Source: Elusimicrobiales bacterium (GTDB taxonomy: Bacteria; Elusimicrobiota; Elusimicrobia; Elusimicrobiales; UBA9959). From it: a stretch of DNA of 64,000 nt. Below are positions 27,460 through 35,451 of this stretch, piece by piece (the stretch's first letter is position 1; each line of letters opens with the position of its first letter). Location of the stretch: assembly GCA_028713125.1 (NCBI GenBank), contig JAQTOU010000002.1, positions 78,583-142,582 on the forward strand, read 5' to 3'. Position numbers and translations under genes: made by a program. The notes below the pieces were generated by a model that was not told the origin of the DNA, ran no database searches, and saw only the letters and a list, made by a program, of their open reading frames with translations.

Positions 27460-27492
27460 TAGCATAGCTCTTATGGCGGTACTAGCATAGCT
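27460..27492 (+). repeat. Direct repeat TAGCATAGCT in the glmM leader
   Basis: TAGCATAGCT occurs at 27460-27469 and again at 27483-27492, 23 bases apart (about two helix turns), in the short leader of glmM. It could be an operator; it does not match a binding site known to me. Confidence 0.4.
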
Positions 27493-27507
27493 TCGGGGCT
27501 TACATAA

Positions 27508-28872
27508 ATGGGCAAACTTTTCGGAACTGACGGCATACGCGGCATCACCTGGGACTACCCATTTACCCCGGATTTTATACGCAAGATCGGCTATGCGGCC
27601 TCCCTGGTCCTTCCGAAATACAAAAAAAGGGGCCATGGCAAGCCGGTGGTCCTTGTGGGCATGGATTCCCGCGCTTCCGGCCGGCTTATAAAAAAGTACC
27701 TGGTGGAAGGCCTTGGCGCGAGCAAGTTCAAGGTGGTGGACCTGGGGATAATCCCAACCCCGGCCGTCTCCTACCTGGTAAAGCGCGAGAACGCCGATTT
27801 CGGCATAGTCATCTCCGCCAGCCATAACCCGCCCGAATTCAACGGGATAAAGTTCTTCTCCTGCGACGGGCTCAAGCTCAGCGAAGCTATCGAGGCCAAG
27901 ATCGAGAAGCTGCTGCTCGGCAAGAAGCCGCTTTCTTTCAGGCCCTCCCATCCCGGCCTGCATAAAAAAGATTTTACGCGCGACTACGAAGCGTTCCTTA
28001 AGGGCACGCTGCCGCCCGGGTTCACGCTCAAGGGCGTTAAAATACTTCTGGACTGCGCCAACGGCGCCGCCTATAAAATAGCCCCGCGGATCTTCCGCGA
28101 CCTGGGCGCCAGGGTGAAGGTCATAGGCGACAAGCCGAACGGCAAAAACATAAACGTGGGCTGCGGGGCGCTGCATACAGAGAGGATGGCGAAAGAGGCG
28201 GCCAAGTGGGGCGCTTTCTGCGGGATCAGCTTCGACGGGGACGCCGACCGCTGCATGTTCGCCGACGAGAAAGGCGTCCAGCTGGACGGGGACGATATCA
28301 TCGCGCTTACGGCGCCCTACCTTAAGGAGCGCGGCCGCCTTACAAATAACGGCGTCTCCCTGACTTTCATGTCCAACTACGGCCTGCTGAAATACCTCAA
28401 GGGGCAGGGCATAAGCGTCGCGCAGGTCCCGGTCGGCGACAAGAACGTCACCGACGCGATGGAGAAGGGCGACCTTAAAGTGGGCGGCGAGACCAGCGGT
28501 CATATAATTTTCCGCGAATTCGCGCCTACCGGAGACGGGGTGCTGACCGCGCTGCAGACGCTGGCGGTCGTGCTCGACCTGGGCAAGCCGTTCAGCTGGT
28601 TCCGGCGCCACTGGAACCGCTACCCGCAGGTGGTGGAGAAGGTCAAGGTGTCTCACAAGCCGGCTTTCAAGAGCGTCACCGGCTTCAGCGACAAGGTCGT
28701 TAAATTCGAGAACGACCTGAAAGGCAACGGGCGCATCTTCATCCGCTATTCCGGCACGGAGCCGCTCCTGCGGCTGCTCGTCGAGGGGGAATCCCGCGCC
28801 GAGATCAAGGCGATAGCCGAGGAATTGCTGGCGCATTACAGGAAGCATTCGGGAGCGGTAGCGGCTAAATAG
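27508..28872 (+). CDS. glmM: Phosphoglucosamine mutase
   Basis: 454 residues, typical GlmM. It turns glucosamine-6-P into glucosamine-1-P for UDP-GlcNAc. The phosphoserine loop ISASHNPPEFNG has S105. The metal loop is FDGDADR. The sugar-phosphate loop is IRYSGTEPLLR near residue 412. Located downstream of the cdaA region but with tRNAs and a two-component pair between. pdxJ follows after 43 bases. Confidence 0.95.
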   Translation: MGKLFGTDGIRGITWDYPFTPDFIRKIGYAASLVLPKYKKRGHGKPVVLVGMDSRASGRLIKKYLVEGLGASKFKVVDLGIIPTPAVSYLVKRENADFGIVISASHNPPEFNGIKFFSCDGLKLSEAIEAKIEKLLLGKKPLSFRPSHPGLHKKDFTRDYEAFLKGTLPPGFTLKGVKILLDCANGAAYKIAPRIFRDLGARVKVIGDKPNGKNINVGCGALHTERMAKEAAKWGAFCGISFDGDADRCMFADEKGVQLDGDDIIALTAPYLKERGRLTNNGVSLTFMSNYGLLKYLKGQGISVAQVPVGDKNVTDAMEKGDLKVGGETSGHIIFREFAPTGDGVLTALQTLAVVLDLGKPFSWFRRHWNRYPQVVEKVKVSHKPAFKSVTGFSDKVVKFENDLKGNGRIFIRYSGTEPLLRLLVEGESRAEIKAIAEELLAHYRKHSGAVAAK

Positions 28873-28915
28873 AGCTCAGGCGGCGTTTTTAATTTATTTT
28901 TCTGGAGGTTTTACC

Positions 28916-29635
28916 ATGGGATACGTTAAACTCGGAGTGAATATCGACCACGTAGCCACGCTGCGCCAGGCGCGCGGGGAAAAGAACCCGGATACCGTCG
29001 AGGCCGCCCGCGTGGTTTACAGCTCCGGCGGGGACATGGTGGTGATGCACCTGCGCCAGGACCGCCGCCACATACAGGACTCCGACCTCGAGCGGGTGCG
29101 GCACGACGTTAAGGGGCTTATCCACCTGGAGATGGCGGCCACCTCCGAGATGGAGAAGATCGCCCTGATCGTCCGCCCCGATTCCGTCTGCCTGGTGCCG
29201 GAAGGCCCCCGCGAGCTAACCACCCAGGGCGGGATGAAGCTTGACAAGAAGAACCCGGAGCTCGAGAAAATAATCAAGAAGCTCTCCGGAGCCGGCATGG
29301 AAGTCAGCGTCTTCACGGACCCGGACCCGAAAGCCATACGCGCCGCACATAATATGGGAGCCGACAGCATCGAGCTCTGCACGAAGAAATACGCGGAGTC
29401 CTGGGGCAAGAAGCTGCAGGCCGACGAGCTGGAGCAGCTGCAGCTGGCCGGACACCTCGTGAAGGAGCTCAAGATGGAGCTGCACGCCGGCCACGGCCTG
29501 GACTACTACAATGTGGCCCCGGTGGCCCGCATCGAAGGCATGGACTGCCTCAATATCGGCTTCTCGATAATTTCCCGCGGCATGTTCGTGGGCTTGAAGA
29601 CTGCCGTGTCGGAAATGAAAAGGCTTATACAGTAA
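28916..29635 (+). CDS. pdxJ: Pyridoxine 5'-phosphate synthase
   Basis: 239 residues, standard length. PdxJ joins amino-acetone phosphate and DXP to give pyridoxine-5-P. LGVNIDHVATLRQARG opens the TIM barrel, with catalytic His and Glu in VSVFTDPD and HAGHGLDYYNV. A TCTGGAGG site precedes the ATG. A long hairpin follows the stop before glmS. Confidence 0.95.
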   Translation: MGYVKLGVNIDHVATLRQARGEKNPDTVEAARVVYSSGGDMVVMHLRQDRRHIQDSDLERVRHDVKGLIHLEMAATSEMEKIALIVRPDSVCLVPEGPRELTTQGGMKLDKKNPELEKIIKKLSGAGMEVSVFTDPDPKAIRAAHNMGADSIELCTKKYAESWGKKLQADELEQLQLAGHLVKELKMELHAGHGLDYYNVAPVARIEGMDCLNIGFSIISRGMFVGLKTAVSEMKRLIQ

Positions 29636-29651
29636 TAGCGCCGCTGCCGGC

Positions 29652-29695
29652 GGCCGGTAGGCTGGTGAGCTTTTCGGAGCCTGCTGGCCTATCGT
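29652..29695 (+). terminator. Hairpin between pdxJ and glmS (terminator or attenuator)
   Basis: GGCCGGTAGGCT (29652-29663) pairs with AGCCTGCTGGCC (29678-29689), 12 bp including two G-U pairs, 14-base loop, then a T-rich tail (TATCGTATTTTT). It may end pdxJ or regulate glmS. No glmS ribozyme core was recognised. Confidence 0.45.
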
Positions 29696-29724
29696 ATTTT
29701 TGAAGACGCAAGGACACTCTTAAT

Positions 29725-31599
29725 ATGTGCGGAATAACGGGCTATATCGGAGACAACAAGACCACGGACATCCTCATCGACGGCCTCAAGCGGCTCGAGT
29801 ACCGCGGCTACGATTCCTGCGGCATAGCCGCCGTGGACGGGAAGAACCGCCTTTACCTTAAAAGAGTGAGCGGCCGCGTGGACGCGCTCGACAAACTGGT
29901 GGCCGCCGAGCCCGTGAAGGGCGCCCATGCCGGCGTGGGGCATACCCGCTGGGCCACCCACGGGGCCCCTTCCGAAGACAATGCGCACCCGCATACCGAC
30001 TGCTCCTCCGAAGTAGTGGTGGTGCATAACGGCATAATCGAAAATTACCTGGACCTGAAAGAGAAGCTCCTGGCCGGCGGCCACAAGTTCAAATCCGAGA
30101 CCGACACCGAGGTCATAGCCCATATCGTCGAAGAGAAACTGAAGAGCCTGCACGTGCAGGCCTCGGCCGCGCGCGCCGATATGCTGGAGCCGGTTTTCTT
30201 CGAAGCTTTCCGGCGCGCCGTAGCGGACCTTAAAGGCTCTTTCGCCATTTCGGTGGTCTGGGCGAAATGCCCCGGCATGATCCTGGCCGCGCGGATGCAC
30301 AGCCCGCTGGTGGTGGGCTTGGGCAAAGGCGAGAATTTCATAGCCTCCGACGTTTCGGCCTTCCTGAAGCACACTAAGCGGGTGGTCTTCCTTAACGACG
30401 GGGAAATGGCGGCCGTGAAAAAGGACGGCATAGATTTTTACACCTTCCAGGGCAAGAAAGTAGCCAAGGAGCCCGTTACTATACAGTGGGACTCCACGAT
30501 GGCCGAGAAGGGCGGCTATAAGCACTTCATGCTAAAGGAGATCCACGAGCAAGCGGAGGCCGTGGAGAACACTCTGCGCGGCCGGCTGCTGCCGATCGGC
30601 GGCGACATCCTCAGGTCCGAGATCGGGCTTTCGGCCGAGGCCATGAAGTCTTTTTCCTCGCTTCAGTTCATCGCCTGCGGCACGGCCTACCACGCGGCGC
30701 TCGTAGGGCGCGTCCTTTTCGAGAATTTCGGCATCGCCGCGCACGCGGACGTGGCCTCGGAGTTCACGGACCGCGCCAAGCTGATGGCGCCCAACACGCT
30801 GGTGATAGCCATCTCGCAGTCCGGCGAGACCGCCGACACGCTTTTCGCCGTGCGCGAGGCCAAGGCTTCCGGCGCGAAGGTCCTGGCCATAACCAATACC
30901 GTGGGCGCCACGCTCACGCGGGAAGCCGACTATGTCCTCCATACGCACTGCGGGCCCGAGATCGGAGTGGCCTCCACTAAAGCTTTCCTCGGCCAGCTGG
31001 CCGCCATCTATCTGCTCGCGGGGCATTTCGCCGCCGCGCGGGGCCGCCTGACAGGCACCGACGCGAGGAACTACGCCGAGGAGCTGCTCAAGATCCCCCG
31101 CCTTATAGAGGAGACTCTGGAGAAGGAGAAAGAGATCGCCAAAGTGGCCGACAGCTTCGCCTCCAGCGAGCATTTCCTGTTCATCTCCAGGCACATCAAT
31201 TACCCCATAGCGCTCGAAGGCGCGCTTAAGATAAAAGAGATCGCTTACGTCCACGCCGAGGGTTACGCCGCCGGCGAGATGAAGCATGGACCGATAGCCA
31301 TAATCTACAAGGGCATGCCGCTGCTGGCGGTGGCGCCTTCCGGCAGGACGCTGGACCTGATGGCCGGTAACATAGAGGAAGCCAAAGCCCGCGGGGCCGA
31401 TGTGGTCGCTATCGTGGACGAGGCTTCTAAGAAAACCGTAAAAGCCTCGCGCTATCTGGTGCTGCCGACCACGGGAGAACTTTTTACGCCGATGCTTACG
31501 GTGATACCTCTGCAGATCTTCGCCTATTATGTGGCGCTGGCCAAGAAGTGCGATATAGACAAACCGCGCAATTTGGCGAAAAGCGTCACTGTTCGCTAA
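29725..31599 (+). CDS. glmS: Glutamine-fructose-6-phosphate aminotransferase (isomerizing)
   Basis: 624 residues, slightly long for GlmS. The N-terminal amidohydrolase has C2 as nucleophile (MCGITGYIG), GHTRWATHG and the NGIIEN stretch. Two SIS sugar-isomerase domains follow (about 305-445, 475-615) with SQSGETADT and the LPTTGELFTPMLTVIPLQI stretch in the C-terminal half. It makes GlcN-6-P, the first step to UDP-GlcNAc, feeding GlmM and GlmU encoded nearby. Confidence 0.96.
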   Translation: MCGITGYIGDNKTTDILIDGLKRLEYRGYDSCGIAAVDGKNRLYLKRVSGRVDALDKLVAAEPVKGAHAGVGHTRWATHGAPSEDNAHPHTDCSSEVVVVHNGIIENYLDLKEKLLAGGHKFKSETDTEVIAHIVEEKLKSLHVQASAARADMLEPVFFEAFRRAVADLKGSFAISVVWAKCPGMILAARMHSPLVVGLGKGENFIASDVSAFLKHTKRVVFLNDGEMAAVKKDGIDFYTFQGKKVAKEPVTIQWDSTMAEKGGYKHFMLKEIHEQAEAVENTLRGRLLPIGGDILRSEIGLSAEAMKSFSSLQFIACGTAYHAALVGRVLFENFGIAAHADVASEFTDRAKLMAPNTLVIAISQSGETADTLFAVREAKASGAKVLAITNTVGATLTREADYVLHTHCGPEIGVASTKAFLGQLAAIYLLAGHFAAARGRLTGTDARNYAEELLKIPRLIEETLEKEKEIAKVADSFASSEHFLFISRHINYPIALEGALKIKEIAYVHAEGYAAGEMKHGPIAIIYKGMPLLAVAPSGRTLDLMAGNIEEAKARGADVVAIVDEASKKTVKASRYLVLPTTGELFTPMLTVIPLQIFAYYVALAKKCDIDKPRNLAKSVTVR

Positions 31600-31603
31600 C
31601 CTT

Positions 31604-31975
31604 ATGCCGCCAAAAAAAGAAAAGCGGCCGCTGGCCGTGACAGGGCTCGGAGTGGACCTGGTCGAAGTGGCCAGGATCCGCGGCCTGGCGGAGCGGACCC
31701 CCGGTTTCCTGAAAAGATTTTTTACGCCGGGGGAGCTCGCCTATTCGCTAAAAAGCAAGAATATGTACGAGCGCCTGGCCGCGCGCTTCGCCGTAAAAGA
31801 AGCCGTCATCAAAGCCCTGGACGCGAAGAGCCTGCCCCTCAAAAGCATAGAAGTGGAGAATACCGCCAGCGGCCGGCCGCAAGTAAAGGTGAAAGGCCGC
31901 CCCGGCGCGCGCCTGATGGTCTCGATCTCGCATACCAGCAGCTATGCCGCAGCTTCCGTAATAGCTTTCGGATAA
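31604..31975 (+). CDS. acpS: Holo-[acyl-carrier-protein] synthase
   Basis: 123 residues. It transfers phosphopantetheine from CoA to ACP. LGVDLVEVARI carries the Mg-binding Asp, and RLAARFAVKEAVIKAL the catalytic Glu and Lys. SISHTSSYA is the usual C-terminal motif. It lies four bases after glmS and eight before nnrD, as acpS often does. Confidence 0.93.
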   Translation: MPPKKEKRPLAVTGLGVDLVEVARIRGLAERTPGFLKRFFTPGELAYSLKSKNMYERLAARFAVKEAVIKALDAKSLPLKSIEVENTASGRPQVKVKGRPGARLMVSISHTSSYAAASVIAFG

Positions 31976-31983
31976 GCCGGGCT

Positions 31984-32877
31984 ATGAAAACCTCTATCTT
32001 ATCTCCCCGCTTTTTAAAACCGCTCCTTCCTGCGCGCGCTAAAGATTCCCATAAGGGAAATTACGGGCGGGTCCTCGTAGTAGCGGGCTCGCGCGGCATG
32101 GCCGGCGCCGCCATACTCGCGGCCCGCGCGGCGCTTAAGTCCGGCGCCGGTCTTGTGACCGTGGCCTGCCCCGAAAGCGAAAGAAAGATCATAGCCTGCG
32201 CTCTGCCCGAGGCCATGACCTTCGGCGCGGATTCCTCCGGCGGCTCCTTTTCCTTGAGGGCGGCGGCGCAGGTGGCGGCCTTCGCCCGCCGTAATAAAAC
32301 GGACGCGATGCTTATAGGCCCGGGCCTGGGCTCTAAACCAGGCGCGCGCGCTTTCGCGGCCAAACTCCTTAAGACCCTGGCGGTCCCCGCCGTGATCGAC
32401 GCCGACGCGCTGAACGCCCTGTCCGGTTCCGGGCTGCGCTCGTTCAAGTTCGCTTCTGGGCCGCTGATACTGACCCCGCATCCGGGAGAAGCGGAGCGGC
32501 TTCTCGGCGGTAAGATAGAAGACCGGCAGGCGGCGGTAATCGGGCTGGCCGCTCTCTCCGGAGGAATCGCCGTGCTTAAAGGCGCGGGCACGCTGGTCTG
32601 CGGCGGAAAAACGGTTTTAAAGAATCCTACCGGCGGCCCGGCGCTCGCCAAGGGCGGTTCCGGCGACGTCCTGGCCGGGCTCTGCGCCGGTTTTTTCGCG
32701 CAGGCGGGGCTTAAGCGCGGCTTCACCGCGGCGACGGCCCTGGAAAGCGCGGCCCTCGCGGTCTACCTGCACGGGCTTTGCGGCGACCTGGCCGCCGAAA
32801 AATATACGGAGCGCTGCGTGCTGGCCGGGGAGCTGCTCGATTTCCTCCCGGCGGCCATACGGAGGCTCGCGAGATGA
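31984..32877 (+). CDS. nnrD: ADP-dependent (S)-NAD(P)H-hydrate dehydratase
   Basis: 297 residues, only the carbohydrate-kinase-like domain; no NnrE epimerase domain is fused. It repairs damaged NAD(P)HX. Seen: GNYGRVLVVAGSRGMAGAAI, DADALNALS, LTPHPGEAERLL, and the C-terminal GPALAKGGSGDVLAG. It overlaps thiL by four bases. Repair of epimers would need NnrE from elsewhere. Confidence 0.9.
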   Translation: MKTSILSPRFLKPLLPARAKDSHKGNYGRVLVVAGSRGMAGAAILAARAALKSGAGLVTVACPESERKIIACALPEAMTFGADSSGGSFSLRAAAQVAAFARRNKTDAMLIGPGLGSKPGARAFAAKLLKTLAVPAVIDADALNALSGSGLRSFKFASGPLILTPHPGEAERLLGGKIEDRQAAVIGLAALSGGIAVLKGAGTLVCGGKTVLKNPTGGPALAKGGSGDVLAGLCAGFFAQAGLKRGFTAATALESAALAVYLHGLCGDLAAEKYTERCVLAGELLDFLPAAIRRLAR

Positions 32878-33848
32878 AAAAGAAGAAGGCCGGCGAAGCG
32901 AGGCTGCTCGAGCATATAGAAAAAACTTTCCGGTTCCCCCTGGACCGCCGCCTGCTGCTTGGACCGGGCGACGACTGCGCCGTGCTGCGTCACGGGCCGG
33001 GCAGGAACCTGGTGATAACCACCGACGAGATAGTGGAAGGCACGCATTACCTTGAGCGCTTCGCTACGCCCGAGGACCTGGCCCGTAAGCTCACGCGCAT
33101 AAACCTGAGTGACCTGGCTTCGATGGGCGAAGTTAAGCCGGTCTCCTGCGTGGTCGGCGCCGGCCTGCGCAAAAATACCCCGAAAGATTTTATCCTGCGC
33201 TTCATGAAAGAGCTCAAGAAGGAGGCTCTGCGTTTCGGCATCTCCATAGCCGGCGGCAACCTGGCGGGGGCGCGGGAGAACCATTTCTACATGACGGTCT
33301 GGGGCGAGTCCGGCGGCTCGAAGCTGGTTACGCGCTACGGCGCGAAGCCCGGCGACCTCCTTTTGAACATAGGCCCTCTCGGCCTGGCCGCCGCGGGGCT
33401 TGAGATACTGATGGGCGGCAGGGCGGCGGAAAAGAAAGAATTCTCCGGCCTGATAAAAGCTTTCTGGCGCCCGGAGCCCCTGCTTAAGGCCGGCGCGGTG
33501 CTGGGCAGGGAAGGCCTGGCCTCGGCGATGCTGGATAATTCCGACGGGCTGGCGCGCAGCGCCGCCATAATTTCCGGTCTTTCCCGCTGCCGCGTTATCG
33601 TCAGTCCGGGAGAGGACGCCTGCCCGCCCGCCCTGAGGGCCTACAGCGCTTTAAAGAAAAAGCCCTGGCTTCACTACGTTCTTACCGGCGGGGAAGACTT
33701 CGGCCTGGTATTTACGGCCCCCGCGCGGAGGCTCGCCCGGATAAAAGAACTCCTGCCGGCGGCTTTGGTTTTGGGCCGCCTGGAAAAAGGTTCCGGCATG
33801 GAAATAGAGAACTTTAATGGCAAAGTCAAAAGCTTCGAACATTTTTAA
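32874..33848 (+). CDS. thiL: Thiamine-monophosphate kinase
   Basis: 324 residues from the ATG at 32874 (ATGA overlap with nnrD); an upstream in-frame start at 32778 would lie inside nnrD. ThiL makes thiamine diphosphate. The ATP/Mg site DDCAVLR, TTDEIVEGTHY, LTRINLSDLASMG and VGAGLRKN are visible, with LTGGEDFGLVFT in the C-terminal part. It overlaps tsaE by 32 bases. Confidence 0.92.
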   Translation: MKKKKAGEARLLEHIEKTFRFPLDRRLLLGPGDDCAVLRHGPGRNLVITTDEIVEGTHYLERFATPEDLARKLTRINLSDLASMGEVKPVSCVVGAGLRKNTPKDFILRFMKELKKEALRFGISIAGGNLAGARENHFYMTVWGESGGSKLVTRYGAKPGDLLLNIGPLGLAAAGLEILMGGRAAEKKEFSGLIKAFWRPEPLLKAGAVLGREGLASAMLDNSDGLARSAAIISGLSRCRVIVSPGEDACPPALRAYSALKKKPWLHYVLTGGEDFGLVFTAPARRLARIKELLPAALVLGRLEKGSGMEIENFNGKVKSFEHF

Positions 33849-34305
33849 GGTAAAAAGCTCCTGCCCCGCGGACACGGCGCGGCTGGCCGGGCTCTTCGCC
33901 GCCGGGCTTAAAGGCGGGGATGCTCTTTTCCTCGAGGGACCCATAGGTTCCGGCAAAACTTTTTTCGTGCGGGAGCTGGCCGCCGCGCTCGGCGCTAAAA
34001 AGCTGCCGGTCAGCGCGAGTTTTAATCTTATGCGCGCTTACAAGGGGCGGCTTAAGCTTTATCACTTCGACCTCTTCCGCGCGGGCGAGGCTGATATGGA
34101 AAATATCGGCCTGGACGAATACCTTGGCCGGGCGGACGGGATAACCGCCGTGGAATGGCCTGCCGCCGCCGGCGAGGCCGGCGCCGAGCCGATAAGGCTG
34201 GAATTCGAGCTGGGGGGGGGCGACCGCCGGGTCATAAAAATAACGTCGGGCGCTGCCGACCGGCCGGCCGTGGAGAAAATAGAGGCTAAATGGCTGAAAA
34301 AATAA
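33817..34305 (+). CDS. tsaE: tRNA threonylcarbamoyladenosine synthesis ATPase TsaE
   Basis: 162 residues. TsaE helps the t6A complex with TsaB/TsaD. The P-loop is LEGPIGSGKTFF, followed by SASFNLMRAY (switch I Thr replaced by Ser-Phe context), YHFDLFR and VEWPAAAGE. It overlaps thiL at its start and tsaB at its end. TsaD is not in the window. Confidence 0.88.
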   Translation: MAKSKASNIFKVKSSCPADTARLAGLFAAGLKGGDALFLEGPIGSGKTFFVRELAAALGAKKLPVSASFNLMRAYKGRLKLYHFDLFRAGEADMENIGLDEYLGRADGITAVEWPAAAGEAGAEPIRLEFELGGGDRRVIKITSGAADRPAVEKIEAKWLKK

Positions 34306-35000
34306 TATTGGGCCTCTGCACTTCCGGCAAAAGGCTGAAAATAGCGGTCCTGGCCGAAGGCCGCTTTTTCCAGGCGCAGAAAAAGGTGTTCAACCAGGAG
34401 CGCGCCCTTTTCGCTTTGGTCAAACTGGAATTGAAAAAGGCGGGCGCGGGGCTGCGCTGCGTAACCACGGTTTGCGCGGCGCGGGGGCCCGGGCGCTTTA
34501 CCGGCATAAGGATCTCGCTGACGCTGGCCGGCGCGCTGAAGGCGCTGTCGGGCGCGGGCGTCTATACGGCGACGCTGTTCGAGATCCTGGCGCTGCAGGC
34601 CGCGGAAAACCCCCATTTCAAAAAAAGCGGCTGCCGCCTGCTGGCCGTGCTGGTTCACGCTTTCAAGGACGAATATTTCTGCCAGCTTTTCACAGCTGCC
34701 GGCAAACTGCCTGTCCCGAACGGGGAGCCGGTCTGGCTCAAGGCGGAAGAGCTGAAAACCAGGCTGGCCGGAGAGAAGCTGCCCTTCTACGCTATAGCCG
34801 ACGCCGAAGAGGAGCCCGCCATCTACGGCCTGCTGCCGGCGCAGGCGGTAAGGGCCCCGGCCGCGGTTTCAAAGATAATCCCGGCTTACATCATAAAGGC
34901 GGCGCTGGCCGGCAAGAACAAAACATTAAAACCGCTATACCTGAAGCCGGCCAAGTACGAGCTGGAGAACAATGTCAGGCCCGCGCCGGCTCGAGGCTGA
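34290..35000 (+). CDS. tsaB: tRNA threonylcarbamoyladenosine protein TsaB
   Basis: 236 residues. TsaB is the non-catalytic ASKHA partner of TsaD in t6A synthesis. It has the typical ARGPGRFTGIRISLTLAGALK segment (about residues 63-85). The C-terminal half is poorly conserved, as in the family. It overlaps tsaE by 16 bases and ends one base before rimI. Confidence 0.85.
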   Translation: MAEKIILGLCTSGKRLKIAVLAEGRFFQAQKKVFNQERALFALVKLELKKAGAGLRCVTTVCAARGPGRFTGIRISLTLAGALKALSGAGVYTATLFEILALQAAENPHFKKSGCRLLAVLVHAFKDEYFCQLFTAAGKLPVPNGEPVWLKAEELKTRLAGEKLPFYAIADAEEEPAIYGLLPAQAVRAPAAVSKIIPAYIIKAALAGKNKTLKPLYLKPAKYELENNVRPAPARG

Positions 35001-35001
35001 T

Positions 35002-35451
35002 ATGCTGATACGCAGGGCGAAAAAAGAAGACTATCCCGCTTTCGCCGCTATCGAGGCGGAGCATCCCGGCTATCCCGCCTGGGGGGAGAAAGGGTTCGCG
35101 GCCGAGGAGAAGAACCCGAATTCGGTCACGCTCGCCGCCGAGCTGGACGGACGTGCCGCCGGCTTCATAAATTTCTGGATACTCAGGCCGCAGGTGCAGC
35201 TTAATACCCTCGCCGTGGGCCGGGCTTTCCTCAGGCGCGGGGCGGCTTCGGCCCTGCTGGGAAAGCTGCTCGAATACGCGGCCAAGAGCGCCTGCCGGGA
35301 AATAGACCTGGAGGTCAACGAGCACAATGCGGCAGCCATAGCGCTCTACCGCGCCAGGGGTTTCGAGCAGGTTGGCAAAAGGCCGAAATTTTACAATAAT
35401 ACTGACGCGGCTTTGCTTCTGCGCAAGGTGCTGCCTTCAAAGGACATATGA
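35002..35451 (+). CDS. rimI: RimI-type N-acetyltransferase
   Basis: 149 residues from the ATG at 35002, just after the tsaB stop; an earlier in-frame start inside tsaB (34972) is less likely. GNAT fold: the N-terminal IRRAKKEDY, the acetyl-CoA loop LRRGAASALLGKLLEYA (RRxGxA type) and ALYRARGFEQVGKR are visible. The tsaE-tsaB-rimI order is common; RimI acetylates ribosomal S18, but other targets are possible. Confidence 0.85.
   Translation: MLIRRAKKEDYPAFAAIEAEHPGYPAWGEKGFAAEEKNPNSVTLAAELDGRAAGFINFWILRPQVQLNTLAVGRAFLRRGAASALLGKLLEYAAKSACREIDLEVNEHNAAAIALYRARGFEQVGKRPKFYNNTDAALLLRKVLPSKDI

Noticed and set aside
29636..29724. glmS ribozyme
   Set aside because: The gap of 89 bases is too short for the full ribozyme core and only a simple hairpin is seen.
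32778..32873. Longer N-terminus for ThiL
   Set aside because: It lies fully within nnrD and the shorter form starts with an ATGA overlap, as is usual in this operon.
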